A DNA stretch of 64,000 nucleotides from Microbacterium hydrocarbonoxydans (GCF_023715885.1 NZ_JAMBOY010000002.1:62001-126000), one strand, 5' to 3'. Shown: positions 44,176 through 54,233, numbered from the stretch's first letter. Numbers and translations are program-made. The notes: generated by a model from the sequence alone, not told the origin.

Positions 44176-45147
44176 TCAGTCGTCCACCAGCCGGCGGGCG
44201 AGCCCTTCGTCGAGGACGACATCGGTGACGAGGTCGGCGGCGATCGCCGCGCGGAGGCTCGCCAGCTTCGGGATGCCGGACACGACGCATACGCGACGCG
44301 GAACCCGACGCAGCCTGTCGAGGCCGGGGCCGGTCGCACGAGCGTTGACGCGGATGTCCTTCCACGACCCGTCGGACCGGAAGAACACCGTCGCGACGTC
44401 GCCGATCGCGTGGTCCTCGCGGAGACTGCGGTAGTCGTCGCGACTCAGATAGCCCCCGACGTAGACCCGACTCGGCACCTCGGCTGCCGGCGACCCGAGA
44501 CTGAAGACGGCGATGTCCATCTTCGCCTGCAGGTCGAGCACTCGGCGCGTGCTGCGCTCGCGCCACATGGCCTCACGGGTCGACGGATCGTCGAAGAACG
44601 CCGGCACCGGGAACTGCTGCACCTGGGCACCGAAGGCGCTGCCGAAGCGCTGCAGGATGTCACTGGAGTACTCGACGCCGCTCGTCTGCGTGTTGCCGGC
44701 GCCGTTGAGCTGTACGAACGTGGTGTTGTGGGTCTCCTTCTGCGTGAGCCCACGGCTCACCGCGCTGATCGTCGACCCCCACGCCACTCCGACGATCATG
44801 TTCGAGTCGACGAACTGCGAGAGCAAGCGGCCGGCCGTCAGCGCCACCCGTTCGAGCCGCTCCACCTCGCTCACGATCTCCGGCGTCGGCACGACATGCG
44901 CCACCACTCGATGCCGGTCGCGGATGCGTTGCTCCAGCATCCCGAGCCGTTCGAGCGGCGAGTTGATGCGGATGTCGACGAGACCGCTCTCCCGCGCGAA
45001 GCTCAGGAGGCGCGAGACCGACGACCGGGAGGTCTTCAACTCCTTCGCGATGACCTCCATGGTCTTGTCCTGCATGTAATAGAGCTGCGCCGCGGTGAGC
45101 GCCGCGACCAGCTTCGAGTCGCGGGATCCCGGCTCAGGGTGGGGCAT
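44176..45147 (-). CDS. SorC-family sugar-binding transcriptional regulator
   Basis: 323 residues from ATG 45147, with GAGGAGG nearby upstream. The N-terminal helix-turn-helix is LYYMQDKTMEVIAKELKTSRSSVSRLLSFARESGLVDIRI. The C-terminal sugar-phosphate-binding domain (VGVAWGSTISAVSRGL, LNGAGN, FSLGSPA, VCVVSGIPKLASLRAAI) is the SorC/DeoR-like effector domain. It is divergent from glpD with a perfect palindrome between them, so it most likely controls the glycerol operon, with glycerol-3-phosphate or another sugar phosphate as effector (inference). Confidence 0.87.
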   Translation of the reverse strand: MPHPEPGSRDSKLVAALTAAQLYYMQDKTMEVIAKELKTSRSSVSRLLSFARESGLVDIRINSPLERLGMLEQRIRDRHRVVAHVVPTPEIVSEVERLERVALTAGRLLSQFVDSNMIVGVAWGSTISAVSRGLTQKETHNTTFVQLNGAGNTQTSGVEYSSDILQRFGSAFGAQVQQFPVPAFFDDPSTREAMWRERSTRRVLDLQAKMDIAVFSLGSPAAEVPSRVYVGGYLSRDDYRSLREDHAIGDVATVFFRSDGSWKDIRVNARATGPGLDRLRRVPRRVCVVSGIPKLASLRAAIAADLVTDVVLDEGLARRLVDD

Positions 45148-45171
45148 GGCATCCTCCTCGTCACCGATCCT

Positions 45172-45185
45172 TGCACATATGTGCA
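45172..45185. promoter_or_regulatory. Palindromic operator in the glp divergent region
   Basis: TGCACATATGTGCA is a perfect 14-bp palindrome in the 102-base gap between the SorC-type gene and glpD. A candidate glpD promoter follows (TTGCGC 45192-45197, GATGCT 45216-45221, spacer 18), placing the palindrome near -50, a usual activator position. It is also 25 bases from the regulator's start, which suits autoregulation. Confidence 0.7.
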
Positions 45186-45249
45186 GCGGGCTTGCGCGCT
45201 GGGGTCGTACGGGTCGATGCTGGGGGCAAGCACCACAGGGAGGTCGAAG

Positions 45250-46959
45250 ATGATCGAGTCGACACACTCGTCACCGGAGCGCGCGGAGGTCCGCGCCGTT
45301 CGCGAAGCAGGACGCACGAGCGTCCTCATCATCGGAGCAGGCATCAACGGGATCTCCACGTTCCGTGACCTCGCTCTGCAGGGCGTCGATGTCGTCCTCG
45401 TCGAACGCGGTGATTTCGCCTCCGGGGCCTCCGCCGCGTCGAGCCACATGATCCACGGTGGCATCCGCTACCTCGAGAACGGCGAGTTCCGCCTGGTCCG
45501 CGAGTCGGTCGAGGAGCGCAACGGACTGCTGAAGATCGCGCCCCACTACGTGAAGCCGCTGCAGACGACCATCCCGATCTACTCCACGTTCTCCGGAATC
45601 CTGTCCGCACCTCTGCGGTTCCTCACGCACAAGAGCGGCAAGCCGCAGGAGCGCGGCGCGTTCCTGATCAAGATCGGCCTCACGATCTACGACACGTTCT
45701 CGCGCGACGGCGGGACGGTTCCGCGACACCGCTTCCTGGGTCGCAAGAAGTCGCTGGCGGAACTCCCGCACCTCGATCCGAACATCAAGTACACCGCCAC
45801 GTACTACGACGCCTCGATGCACGACCCCGAGCGCCTCGCGCTGGACGTGCTGCAGGACGGCCGCGCCGCCCACCCCGGTGCCGTGGCGCTGAACTACGTC
45901 GAGGCCGTCGCCCGCGAGGGCGACAAGGTCGTGCTGCGCGACCGCGAGAGCGGCACCGAGTTCACCGTCGCGGCCGACGTCGTCGTCAACGCCTCCGGCC
46001 CCTGGACCGACCTCACCAACGACGCGCTGGGCGCCGACACGCGCTTCATGGGCGGCACCAAGGGCTCGCACATCGTGCTCGACCACCCGGAGCTCCTCGA
46101 GGCGACCCGCGGCCGCGAGATCTTCTTCGAGCACTCCGACGGTCGCATCGTGCTGATCTACCCGCTCAAGGGCCGCGTGCTCGTCGGCACGACCGACATC
46201 GACGCCGATCCCCGCGAGGTTCCGGTGTGCACGGAGGAGGAGATCGACTACTTCTTCGACCTCATCCACCACGTGTTCCCGCAGATCTCCGTGACGCGCG
46301 AGCAGATCGTGTTCAACTTCTCCGGCATCCGCCCGCTTCCCCGGCACGAGGACACGGCACCCGGTTTCGTCTCGCGTGACTACCGGGTCGAGGTCGACCG
46401 CAAGGGCGCGACCCCCCTCGTCAGCCTCGTGGGCGGCAAGTGGACCACGTTCCGCGCGCTGGGCGAATCGCTCTCCGACGTCGTGCTCGATCTCATCGGC
46501 CGCACCCGAACCGTGTCGACCGCCGGTCGCGCGATCGGCGGCGGACGCGACTTCCCGCGCACCGAGAAGGCCCGTCGCATCTGGATCCAGGAGAACCTCC
46601 CCGGGGCCGGCGACCGCGCAGCGAAGCTGCTGGCCCGCTACGGCACTCGCGCCGCGGAGGTCTGGGCCTTCGTGGAGCAGGGCGACGACAGCCCCCTCGC
46701 CGACGGTGACCTCTCGACGCGCGAGCTGGAGTGGATGGTGCGCAACGAGCTCGTCGCGCGACTCCAGGACGTCGTGCTCCGGCGCACCAGCATCGCCTTC
46801 ACCGGCAATGCCGACGCCGAGGTGCTGGATGAGCTCGCTGACGCCCTGGCGTCGCTGCTCGATTGGGATCGGGACCGTCACGACGCCGAGGTCGAGGAGA
46901 CTCGGACGCTGTTGAACGAGCGCCACGGACTTCACATCCCGTCCCGCACCCGCGGCTGA
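45250..46959 (+). CDS. glpD: Glycerol-3-phosphate dehydrogenase (FAD)
   Basis: 569 residues from ATG 45250, preceded by GGGAGG. It oxidises glycerol-3-phosphate to dihydroxyacetone phosphate at the membrane, feeding electrons to quinone. The FAD motif is LIIGAGINGISTFRDLALQG; MIHGGIRYLE, VVNASGPWTD and SLVGGKWTTFRALGE are conserved family segments. First gene of glpD-glpF-glpK. Confidence 0.96.
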   Translation: MIESTHSSPERAEVRAVREAGRTSVLIIGAGINGISTFRDLALQGVDVVLVERGDFASGASAASSHMIHGGIRYLENGEFRLVRESVEERNGLLKIAPHYVKPLQTTIPIYSTFSGILSAPLRFLTHKSGKPQERGAFLIKIGLTIYDTFSRDGGTVPRHRFLGRKKSLAELPHLDPNIKYTATYYDASMHDPERLALDVLQDGRAAHPGAVALNYVEAVAREGDKVVLRDRESGTEFTVAADVVVNASGPWTDLTNDALGADTRFMGGTKGSHIVLDHPELLEATRGREIFFEHSDGRIVLIYPLKGRVLVGTTDIDADPREVPVCTEEEIDYFFDLIHHVFPQISVTREQIVFNFSGIRPLPRHEDTAPGFVSRDYRVEVDRKGATPLVSLVGGKWTTFRALGESLSDVVLDLIGRTRTVSTAGRAIGGGRDFPRTEKARRIWIQENLPGAGDRAAKLLARYGTRAAEVWAFVEQGDDSPLADGDLSTRELEWMVRNELVARLQDVVLRRTSIAFTGNADAEVLDELADALASLLDWDRDRHDAEVEETRTLLNERHGLHIPSRTRG

Positions 46960-47010
46960 CGGGAGCCTCCGACCGTCGCCCTCCTCGCGACGAACCACAA
47001 CAAAAGAAGA

Positions 47011-47036
47011 GTGTCGGGGCAGAGGGGCCCTGACAC
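47011..47036 (+). promoter_or_regulatory. Hairpin between glpD and glpF
   Basis: GTGTCGGGGC and GCCCTGACAC pair over ten positions (one G-U) around six bases, in the 98-base gap. It is too close to glpF (22 bases) for a full terminator role unless partial. It may protect or set the levels of the glpD and glpFK messages. Confidence 0.4.
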
Positions 47037-47057
47037 GCGAGAAAGGTCAAAGAAGAC

Positions 47058-47810
47058 ATGACTGATGTGAATCTCGGTCTCTACTTCCTGTCGGAGTTCG
47101 TCGGCACAGCGCTGCTGATCCTCCTCGGATGCGGAGTCGTCGCCAACGTCGCCCTGGCCAAGAACAAGGGCTACGGCGGCGGCTTCCTGATGGTCAACTG
47201 GGGTTGGGGTCTCGCGGTCTTCGTGGGTGTCCTGGCCTCGGCGTACTCCGGTGCGATCCTCAACCCGGCGGTCGGCATCGGCCTGCTCGTCGGTGGCAAG
47301 ATCGACTTCTCGCAGTTCGCGACCGCGACCGGTGCGGAACTCCTCGGTGCGATCGTCGGTGCCATCCTGGTGTGGCTCGCGTACAAGCAGCACTTCGACG
47401 AGGAGCCGGAGCCCGCCAACAAGCTCGGCGTGTTCTCGACCGGCCCCGCCATCCGCTCCTACGGCTGGAACCTCGTCACCGAGGTGATCGGCACGTTCGT
47501 CCTCGTGTTCTCCGTCTTCGCATTCGCCGACTACGGCGTCGCCGACATCGGCGTCCCCGGGGGCCTCGGCCCGCTGAGCGCGCTCCCCGTCGCTCTCGTC
47601 GTGGTCGGTATCGGCGCCTCGCTCGGTGGCCCCACCGGATACGCCATCAACCCTGCCCGCGATCTCGGTCCTCGCATCGCGCACGCGATCCTGCCGATCA
47701 AGGGCAAGGGCTCCAGCGATTGGTCCTACTCATGGGTCCCGGTCGTGGGCCCGCTCGTCGGTGGCGTGCTCGCCGCCCTCGCCGCACCGGCCCTCCTCGG
47801 CCTCGCCTGA
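47058..47810 (+). CDS. glpF: Glycerol facilitator (aquaglyceroporin)
   Basis: 250 residues, six TM helices and two half-helices with SGAILNPAVGIG and AINPARDLGPRI. The Asp after NPAR marks glycerol-conducting rather than water-only members. It brings glycerol into the cell for GlpK. Lies 30 bases before glpK. Confidence 0.95.
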   Translation: MTDVNLGLYFLSEFVGTALLILLGCGVVANVALAKNKGYGGGFLMVNWGWGLAVFVGVLASAYSGAILNPAVGIGLLVGGKIDFSQFATATGAELLGAIVGAILVWLAYKQHFDEEPEPANKLGVFSTGPAIRSYGWNLVTEVIGTFVLVFSVFAFADYGVADIGVPGGLGPLSALPVALVVVGIGASLGGPTGYAINPARDLGPRIAHAILPIKGKGSSDWSYSWVPVVGPLVGGVLAALAAPALLGLA

Positions 47811-47840
47811 ACCGCCACCTGACTTCGAAGGAGAACATCC

Positions 47841-49355
47841 ATGGCTGACTACATCATCGCGATCGACCAGGGCACGACCTCGAGCCGCGCGATCATCTTC
47901 GACAAGAAGGGCAGCATCGTCGCGACCGGTCAGAAGGAGCACGAGCAGATCCTCCCCAAGGCAGGCTGGGTCGAGCACGACGCCTCCGAGATCTGGCGCA
48001 ACGTGCAGGAGGTCATCGGTCTCGCTCTGAGCCGCGCCGACCTCACTCGTCACGACATCGCCGCGGTCGGCATCACGAACCAGCGCGAGACCGCTGTCGT
48101 CTGGGACAAGAACACCGGCAAGCCCGTGTACAACGCGATCGTCTGGCAGGACACCCGCACGCAGGAGATCGTCGACCGCCTGGCCGGCGACGAGGGCGTC
48201 GACCGCTTCAAGTCGATCGTCGGCCTTCCCCTCGCCACCTACTTCTCGGGGACCAAGATCACCTGGATCCTGGAGAACGTCGACGGTGCCCGCGAAAAGG
48301 CGGAGGCCGGCGACCTGCTCTTCGGCACGACCGACAGCTGGGTGCTCTGGAACCTCACGGGTGGCATCGACGGCGGCGTGCACGCGACCGACGTCACCAA
48401 TGCATCGCGCACGATGTTCATGGACCTCGAGACGCTGGAGTGGCGCGACGACATCCTCGAGGCGTTCGGCGTGCCGCGCTCGATGATGCCGGAGATCCGC
48501 TCCTCCTCCGAGGTCTACGGCGCAGCCGAGAGCTCCTCGCTGCTCCGTGAGACGCCGATCGCCGGCATCCTGGGCGACCAGCAGGCGGCCACCTTCGGCC
48601 AGGCCGCGTTCGACAAGGGCGAGAGCAAGAACACCTACGGCACCGGCTGCTTCCTGATCTTCAACACGGGCGAGGAGATCGTCCGCTCGAAGAACGGGCT
48701 GCTCACGACGGTCGGCTACAAGCTCGGCGACCAGCCGACGCACTACGCGCTCGAGGGATCGATCGCCGTCACCGGATCCCTGATCCAGTGGCTCCGCGAT
48801 CAGCTCGGCATCATCTCCTCCGCCCCCGAGGTCGAGGAGCTGGCCGACAAGGTCGAGGACAACGGCGGTGTCTACATCGTCCCCGCGTTCTCGGGTCTCT
48901 TCGCTCCGTACTGGCGCCCGGACGCCCGTGGCGCGATCGTGGGGCTGACACGCTACGCGAACAAGAACCACATCGCGCGCGCGGCGCTGGAGGCGGTCGC
49001 CTTCCAGACCCGCGACGTCCTCGACGCGGTCAACGCGGATGCCGGTGTGGACCTCTCTGAGCTGAAGGTCGACGGCGGCATGGTCGCCAACGACGCTCTG
49101 ATGCAGTTCCAGGCAGACGTTCTCGGCGTGCCTGTCGTGCGCCCGGTCGTCGCGGAGACCACTGCGCTGGGCGCCGCATACGCGGCCGGCCTCGCCGTGG
49201 GCTTCTGGAGCGGTCTCGACGACCTCTCCGCCAACTGGCAGGAGGACAAGCGCTGGGAGCCGTCGATGGACGAGGCCGAGCGCGACCGTCAGCTGCGTCT
49301 GTGGCGCAAGGCCGTCACGAAGTCCATGGACTGGGTCGACGAAGACGTGAAGTGA
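47841..49355 (+). CDS. glpK: Glycerol kinase
   Basis: 504 residues; GAAGGAG precedes the ATG. It phosphorylates glycerol with ATP. FGGY-family motifs are present: [55 protein letters not shown] and [20 protein letters not shown]. Last gene of the operon; a strong hairpin follows. Confidence 0.98.
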   Translation: MADYIIAIDQGTTSSRAIIFDKKGSIVATGQKEHEQILPKAGWVEHDASEIWRNVQEVIGLALSRADLTRHDIAAVGITNQRETAVVWDKNTGKPVYNAIVWQDTRTQEIVDRLAGDEGVDRFKSIVGLPLATYFSGTKITWILENVDGAREKAEAGDLLFGTTDSWVLWNLTGGIDGGVHATDVTNASRTMFMDLETLEWRDDILEAFGVPRSMMPEIRSSSEVYGAAESSSLLRETPIAGILGDQQAATFGQAAFDKGESKNTYGTGCFLIFNTGEEIVRSKNGLLTTVGYKLGDQPTHYALEGSIAVTGSLIQWLRDQLGIISSAPEVEELADKVEDNGGVYIVPAFSGLFAPYWRPDARGAIVGLTRYANKNHIARAALEAVAFQTRDVLDAVNADAGVDLSELKVDGGMVANDALMQFQADVLGVPVVRPVVAETTALGAAYAAGLAVGFWSGLDDLSANWQEDKRWEPSMDEAERDRQLRLWRKAVTKSMDWVDEDVK

Positions 49356-49357
49356 TC

Positions 49358-50290
49358 TCAGGATGCTGAGGAAGCGGGCTCGGAGGGTTCCTCCGGGCCC
49401 GCTTCCGCGTTCTCCCGTCGTACGTCGTCGACCACCTCGCGGAAGGCGCGGGTGACCGCTCGGGTCGACCGCTTGTCCCACGCGAGGTACTCGACCCGCG
49501 ACGGCCCGTCACGAAGGGGAACCATCCGCACTCCGCCCCGCGAGCCGTCGGCGACGCCCGTCGCCAGCAGCGTGACCGCCAGTCCGGCGGCGACCAGTCC
49601 CAGGATGAGTACGGCGGAGTCGGCCTCGAACGCGACATCGCGTCGAACGTCGGCGCCGGCGAACGCGGCATCGCTCTGCGCCCGCCCGGAGGTTCCGGCG
49701 GGGAAATCGGCGAAGACCTCGTCGGCGAGATCCGAGAGCCGGATGCTGCGCCGGTTCGCGAGCCGGTGCTCGCCGGGGACCACGGCGACGAGCTTCTCGC
49801 GCGCCAGCTCGCGAGCGGCGACGCCGCGCGGCTCGACCTCGGCACGCAGCCCCAGCAGCGCGGCATCCAGACGTCCGGCGCGCACATCGCTCATGAGGCT
49901 GTCACTGTTGCCGACGACGAGCTCGACTCGTGTCCTCGGGTGCAGGGAGCGGAACCGCGCGATCACAGCCGGCACGTTAACCGCGGTGACGGTCGGGATC
50001 ACCCCGAGCCGAAGTGTTCCCGTGATGTTCCCGGCTGCGGCAGACGCCGCCTCGCGCGCGTCGGATGAGGCGCGAACGGCGATGCGCGCGTGCGCAAGGA
50101 ACGCTTCGCCCGGCTCGGTGAGCCGCACCGCACGACTCGTGCGCGAGAACAGCTGGTGGCCGATCTCTCGCTCGAGAGCCGCGATCTGATGACTGAGAGC
50201 CGATTGCGTCACGAAGCTCTTCTCGGCGGCGCGGGTGAAGCTGGACTCCTCGGCCACGGCGACGACGTACCTCATCTGCTGCAGATCCAT
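49358..50290 (-). CDS. LysR-family transcriptional regulator
   Basis: 310 residues from ATG 50290 (MDLQQMRYVVAVAEESSFTRAAEK, a standard LysR start); ATG 50311 is an alternative that would cut the upstream palindrome. Helix-turn-helix SFTRAAEKSFVTQSALSHQIAALEREIGHQLFSR, then a periplasmic-binding-like effector domain. The last residues (GPEEPSEPASSAS) are encoded by the glpK terminator. Divergent from the EamA transporter gene, which it probably controls. Confidence 0.88.
   Translation of the reverse strand: MDLQQMRYVVAVAEESSFTRAAEKSFVTQSALSHQIAALEREIGHQLFSRTSRAVRLTEPGEAFLAHARIAVRASSDAREAASAAAGNITGTLRLGVIPTVTAVNVPAVIARFRSLHPRTRVELVVGNSDSLMSDVRAGRLDAALLGLRAEVEPRGVAARELAREKLVAVVPGEHRLANRRSIRLSDLADEVFADFPAGTSGRAQSDAAFAGADVRRDVAFEADSAVLILGLVAAGLAVTLLATGVADGSRGGVRMVPLRDGPSRVEYLAWDKRSTRAVTRAFREVVDDVRRENAEAGPEEPSEPASSAS
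49370..49406. terminator. glpK terminator inside the LysR 3' end
   Basis: GGAAGCGGGCTC-GGAGG, loop GTT, CCTCC-GGGCCCGCTTCC: about 17 paired bases with one G-U. It starts 15 bases after the glpK stop and overlaps the last codons of the convergent LysR gene, so the same DNA serves as terminator and coding sequence. Confidence 0.8.
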
Positions 50291-50304
50291 CGATCCATGA
50301 TCCA

Positions 50305-50320
50305 CATTCATGACTGAATG
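50305..50320. promoter_or_regulatory. Palindrome in the LysR/EamA divergent promoter region
   Basis: CATTCA-TGAC-TGAATG, perfect 6-bp arms four bases apart, in the 77-base gap between the LysR start and the transporter start. It is a good candidate LysR binding site. Confidence 0.55.
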
Positions 50321-50367
50321 ACAAGCATGCGTTGGACTCATTGTGTGATCGGGGCGAACCTCGACAT

Positions 50368-51279
50368 ATGAACCGTCTGACTCTCGTTCTGCTCACCGCC
50401 GTCGCGCCGATCTCGTGGGGAACGACCTACCTCGTGACGACGGAGCTCCTCCCGGTCGGCCACCCGATGCTCGCCGGTCTCCTCCGCGCCCTGCCGGCCG
50501 GTCTCATCGCGCTCGCCATCGGTCGTACCGTGCCGTCGGGATGGTGGTGGCTGAAGTCCCTCGCGCTCGGCGTCCTCAACATCGGAGCATTCTTCCCGCT
50601 GCTGTTCCTCGCTGCCGAGCGACTCCCGGGCGGAGTGGCCGCCGCCGTCGCCGGCGCGCAGCCTCTCATCGTGCTCGCTTTGAGTGCGCTGGTCCTCCAC
50701 GACCGCATCCGCCCGGCATCCGCCATCGCCGCTCTGGCGGGGGCCGCGGGTGTGGGGCTCGTCGTCCTGGGCCCGGATGCCGCGCTCGACGGTCTCGGAA
50801 TCCTCGCCGCACTCGGAGGCGTCTCTTCTACCGGGCTGGGCATCATCCTCACGAAACGATGGGGACGCCCAGCCGGCGTGGGTCCGATCGCCTATGCGGG
50901 ATGGCAGCTCACCGCGGGCGGACTGTTCCTGCTGCCGCTCACGCTGGGACTCGAAGGACTGCCGTCTCGGATCGACGGCGATGCCGTTCTCGGCTACCTG
51001 TGGTTGGGGACCGTCGGCGGGCTGATCGCGTACACGCTCTGGTTCCGCGGCATCCAGCTGCTCCCGGTGATGGCGCCGGGGCTACTGGCGCTTTTCTCCC
51101 CGATCGTCGCCACCGTTCTCGGCGTTGTCCTCGCCGGGGAGGCGTTCAGCGGCGCGCAGGCGCTCGGGATCGGGATCGTGCTCGTGGCACTTGTCGGGGG
51201 TCAGATCGTGTCGAGTCCGCGGCGCTCTGGAGAGCGCGCGAGCATGGCTGCCGCGGAACGCGTCGACGTGAGAGCCTGA
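50368..51279 (+). CDS. EamA-family (DMT) transporter
   Basis: 303 residues from ATG 50368, ten TM helices in two EamA repeats (APISWGTTYLVTTELLPVGHPMLAGLLRALPAGL and the second from GPIAYAGWQLTAGG). Members export amino acids, purines or drugs; the substrate is unknown here. The adjacent LysR gene suggests inducible efflux. It ends six bases before the convergent ffh gene. Confidence 0.88.
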   Translation: MNRLTLVLLTAVAPISWGTTYLVTTELLPVGHPMLAGLLRALPAGLIALAIGRTVPSGWWWLKSLALGVLNIGAFFPLLFLAAERLPGGVAAAVAGAQPLIVLALSALVLHDRIRPASAIAALAGAAGVGLVVLGPDAALDGLGILAALGGVSSTGLGIILTKRWGRPAGVGPIAYAGWQLTAGGLFLLPLTLGLEGLPSRIDGDAVLGYLWLGTVGGLIAYTLWFRGIQLLPVMAPGLLALFSPIVATVLGVVLAGEAFSGAQALGIGIVLVALVGGQIVSSPRRSGERASMAAAERVDVRA

Positions 51280-51285
51280 ATCGCG

Positions 51286-52845
51286 TCAGTTCTTCCCGAA
51301 GAGCTTCTGGATCTCGGCGAGATCCGCTTCGGTCGGCGCCTTCGCGCCACCGCCGAGCCCGAAGCCCGAGCCGGTCGGTGTGGAGGCAGGAGCGAGCCCG
51401 GCGTTCTCGGCCGCGCGCTTCGCCGGGTTGCCCGACCGCGACCCCGAGGACTTGCCCTTGCCCTTCTTGCCGCGCTTCGACGACGCACCGGGACGCCCCA
51501 TGCCGGGGACCGGACCCATGCCCGGGATGTTCGGCGTGCCACCGCGGGCGACGGTCTTCATCATCTTCGCGGCCTGGTCGAAGCGCTGCACCAACTGATT
51601 CACGTCCGTGACCGTCATGCCCGAGCCTCGGGCGATGCGCAGACGGCGCGATCCGTTGAGGATCTTGGGATTGCGTCGCTCCCCCGGGGTCATGGAGCGG
51701 ATGATCGCCTCGGTGCGGTCGATCTCGCGCTCGTCGAAGTCCTTGAGCTGCTGCTTCATCTGACCCATGCCCGGGAGCATCCCGAGCATCTTCTTCATCG
51801 ACCCCATCTTCTTCATCTGCTGAAGTTGGTCGAGGAAGTCCTCGAGCGTGAACTGCTCGGTCGCGAGCTTCTCCGCCATCTTGGCGGCCTCTTCCTCATC
51901 GAAGGCCTGCTGGGCCTGCTCGATGAGGGTGAGGATGTCGCCGAGGTCGAGGATGCGGCTCGCCATGCGGTCGGGGTGGAACGGCTCGAGGTCTTCGAGG
52001 CGCTCGCCCGTCGAGGCGAAGATGATCGGGCGGCCGGTCACCGACGCGACGGACAGCGCTGCGCCACCGCGCGCATCGCCGTCGAGCTTCGACAGCACGA
52101 CACCGGTGAAGTCGACGCCCTCCTGGAAGGCCTTCGCCGTATTGACGGCGTCCTGACCGATCATGGCGTCGATCACGAAGAGCACCTCATCGGGGTCGAC
52201 GGCTCGACGGATGTCGGCGGCCTGCTTCATGAGCTCGGCGTCGACGCCGAGGCGCCCGGCCGTGTCGATGATGACGACGTCGTGCTGCTGACGACGCGCG
52301 TGCTCGACGCCGTCGCGCGAGACCTTGACCGGGTCGCCGACGCCGTTGCCGGGCTCCGGCGCATAGATCGTGGCCCCGGCCTGCTCAGCGACGACCTGCA
52401 GCTGGTTCACGGCGTTGGGGCGCTGAAGGTCGGCCGCGACCAGCAGCGGGGTGTGGCCTTCGCCCTCGAGCTGCTTGGCGAGCTTTCCCGCGAACGTCGT
52501 CTTACCGGAACCCTGCAGTCCGGCGAGCATGATCACTGTCGGAGCGGTCTTCGCGAACTGCAGCCGACGCTGCTCTCCGCCGAGGATCTGCACGAGCTCC
52601 TCGTTGACGATCTGCACGACCTGCTGCGCCGGGTTCAGCGCCTTGTTCACCTCGTCGCCGAGAGCGCGCTCCCGCACCTTCGCCGTGAACTCCTTGACGA
52701 CCGCGAGGGCGACGTCGGCGTCCAGGAGCGCGCGACGGATCTCGCGGACGGTGCCGTCGACATCGGCCGCACTGAGCTTTCCCTTCGTGCGCAGATTGCG
52801 GAAGGTATCGGTGAGCCGATCAGAGAGCGTGCCAAAGGTAGCCAT
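51286..52845 (-). CDS. ffh: Signal recognition particle protein Ffh
   Basis: 519 residues from ATG 52845. N domain, then the GTPase G domain (GLQGSGKTTFAGKLA, DTAGRLG, SKLDGDARGGAAL) and the Met-rich M domain (QMKKMGSMKKMLGMLPGMGQ, GSRRLRIARGSGM). The ~85-residue Gly/Lys-rich C-terminal extension is seen in actinobacteria. It binds signal sequences and partners FtsY, which is encoded 3 kb away. Confidence 0.97.
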   Translation of the reverse strand: MATFGTLSDRLTDTFRNLRTKGKLSAADVDGTVREIRRALLDADVALAVVKEFTAKVRERALGDEVNKALNPAQQVVQIVNEELVQILGGEQRRLQFAKTAPTVIMLAGLQGSGKTTFAGKLAKQLEGEGHTPLLVAADLQRPNAVNQLQVVAEQAGATIYAPEPGNGVGDPVKVSRDGVEHARRQQHDVVIIDTAGRLGVDAELMKQAADIRRAVDPDEVLFVIDAMIGQDAVNTAKAFQEGVDFTGVVLSKLDGDARGGAALSVASVTGRPIIFASTGERLEDLEPFHPDRMASRILDLGDILTLIEQAQQAFDEEEAAKMAEKLATEQFTLEDFLDQLQQMKKMGSMKKMLGMLPGMGQMKQQLKDFDEREIDRTEAIIRSMTPGERRNPKILNGSRRLRIARGSGMTVTDVNQLVQRFDQAAKMMKTVARGGTPNIPGMGPVPGMGRPGASSKRGKKGKGKSSGSRSGNPAKRAAENAGLAPASTPTGSGFGLGGGAKAPTEADLAEIQKLFGKN

Positions 52846-52886
52846 GGTGCTACTGATTCTACGCGAGCGGGGCCTCGTCGAACGCG

Positions 52887-53471
52887 TCAGCCCCAGCGAA
52901 GGTCGGCGAGGGTCGACAGCGCGTCCGCGAGCACGGTCTCCGGTGCCGCATAGCCGGCCCCCTGCTCTGCCCACTCGCGAAGCGACGACAGCACGGCCGC
53001 GGCGTGAGCTGCGCCGACGACATCGGCGCGGATGCGGGAGGCACCGAACGCGGATGCCGCGGAGGCGACGATCGACGCCAGCCGAGCCAGTCGCAGCGCG
53101 CTGTCACGAGTGAGCTCGTCGTCGAGCCCCATGGCCGTCCGGTTGCGCAGCGCCAGCGCAAGCGGATCCGGAGCGAACCCCCGCAGTGCGTCGACGAGGA
53201 CATCCCGCACCGCCAGGGCATCCGCCTCGGCACCGAGTTCGCCGAGGGCAGCGCCGACACCATCGATGCGTGCATCGAGACCCGACCACAACACGTCGCT
53301 CTTCGACGAGAAGTAGTTGAAGAAGCTGGAACGACTGACGCCGGCACGCTGCGTGATGTCGGCGACGGACGTCGCGTCGTAGCCGCGCTCGAGGAAGAGT
53401 TCGCAGGCGGCTTCGGCGAGCGTCTCGCGCGACGACGCCTTCGGGCGCCCTGCTCGGCTCGTCGTCGTCAT
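52887..53471 (-). CDS. TetR-family transcriptional regulator
   Basis: 194 residues from ATG 53471. Helix-turn-helix LAEAACELFLERGYDATSVADITQRAGVSRSSFFNYFSSKSDVLW; the rest is the ligand-binding helical domain, with no recognisable subtype. It is divergent from lipB and 41 bases upstream of ffh; neither is an obvious target. Confidence 0.85.
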   Translation of the reverse strand: MTTTSRAGRPKASSRETLAEAACELFLERGYDATSVADITQRAGVSRSSFFNYFSSKSDVLWSGLDARIDGVGAALGELGAEADALAVRDVLVDALRGFAPDPLALALRNRTAMGLDDELTRDSALRLARLASIVASAASAFGASRIRADVVGAAHAAAVLSSLREWAEQGAGYAAPETVLADALSTLADLRWG

Positions 53472-53579
53472 GAGGACACGGTATCGCGCGGCGACCGCGG
53501 AGCGCCCAGACCTCACCCGGAGGAGTATTGTTAGACGCGATCCATCTATGCCACGGTCGCCTCACGAGGGAGTGCTCGC

Positions 53580-54233
53580 ATGCTCGACGTCGTCACCGCC
53601 GGTCTCGCACCGGCCTACGTGCCCTACACGGAGGGCTGGGACATGCAGCGGCGCGTCCACGCCGATGTGGTCGCGGGCTCGCGGCCGGACACGCTGCTGC
53701 TCCTCGAGCATGAGGCGGTCTACACGGCCGGTAAGCGCACGGAGGACCACGAGCGGCCGCAGGACGGCACCCCCGTCATCGATGTCGACCGGGGCGGCAA
53801 GATCACCTGGCACGGCCCCGGACAGCTGGTCGGCTATCCGATCGTCCGCCTCGCAGAGCCGATGGACGTCGTGGCGCACGTCCGGAGGATCGAACGCGTG
53901 CTCATCGACGTACTGCGACCGCTCGGCGTCGACGGCTACCAGGTCGACGGCCGAAGCGGCGTCTGGGTGCGCCGGCCGCTCTCCGAGGACAAGATCGCCG
54001 CGATCGGCGTGCGGGTGCAGCAGGGTGTGACGATGCACGGGTTCGCGATCAACTGCGACAACACGCTGTCCGGCTTCCGCAGCATCATCCCCTGTGGGAT
54101 CACCGACGCCGGGGTCACCACCGTGAGCGAGGTCTCAGGGACCGACGTCTCCCCCGCCGACATCGCGGATGCCGTGGCATCAGCCTTCGCCGCCGTCTAC
54201 TCGACCGCCGACCTCGCAGGAGCATCCGCATGA
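53580..54233 (+). CDS. lipB: Octanoyltransferase
   Basis: 217 residues. It moves octanoyl from ACP to lipoyl domains. [28 protein letters not shown] and the end segment [23 protein letters not shown] carry the conserved Lys/Cys active-site region. GAGGGAG precedes the ATG. The stop overlaps the lipA start (ATGA). Confidence 0.96.
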   Translation: MLDVVTAGLAPAYVPYTEGWDMQRRVHADVVAGSRPDTLLLLEHEAVYTAGKRTEDHERPQDGTPVIDVDRGGKITWHGPGQLVGYPIVRLAEPMDVVAHVRRIERVLIDVLRPLGVDGYQVDGRSGVWVRRPLSEDKIAAIGVRVQQGVTMHGFAINCDNTLSGFRSIIPCGITDAGVTTVSEVSGTDVSPADIADAVASAFAAVYSTADLAGASA

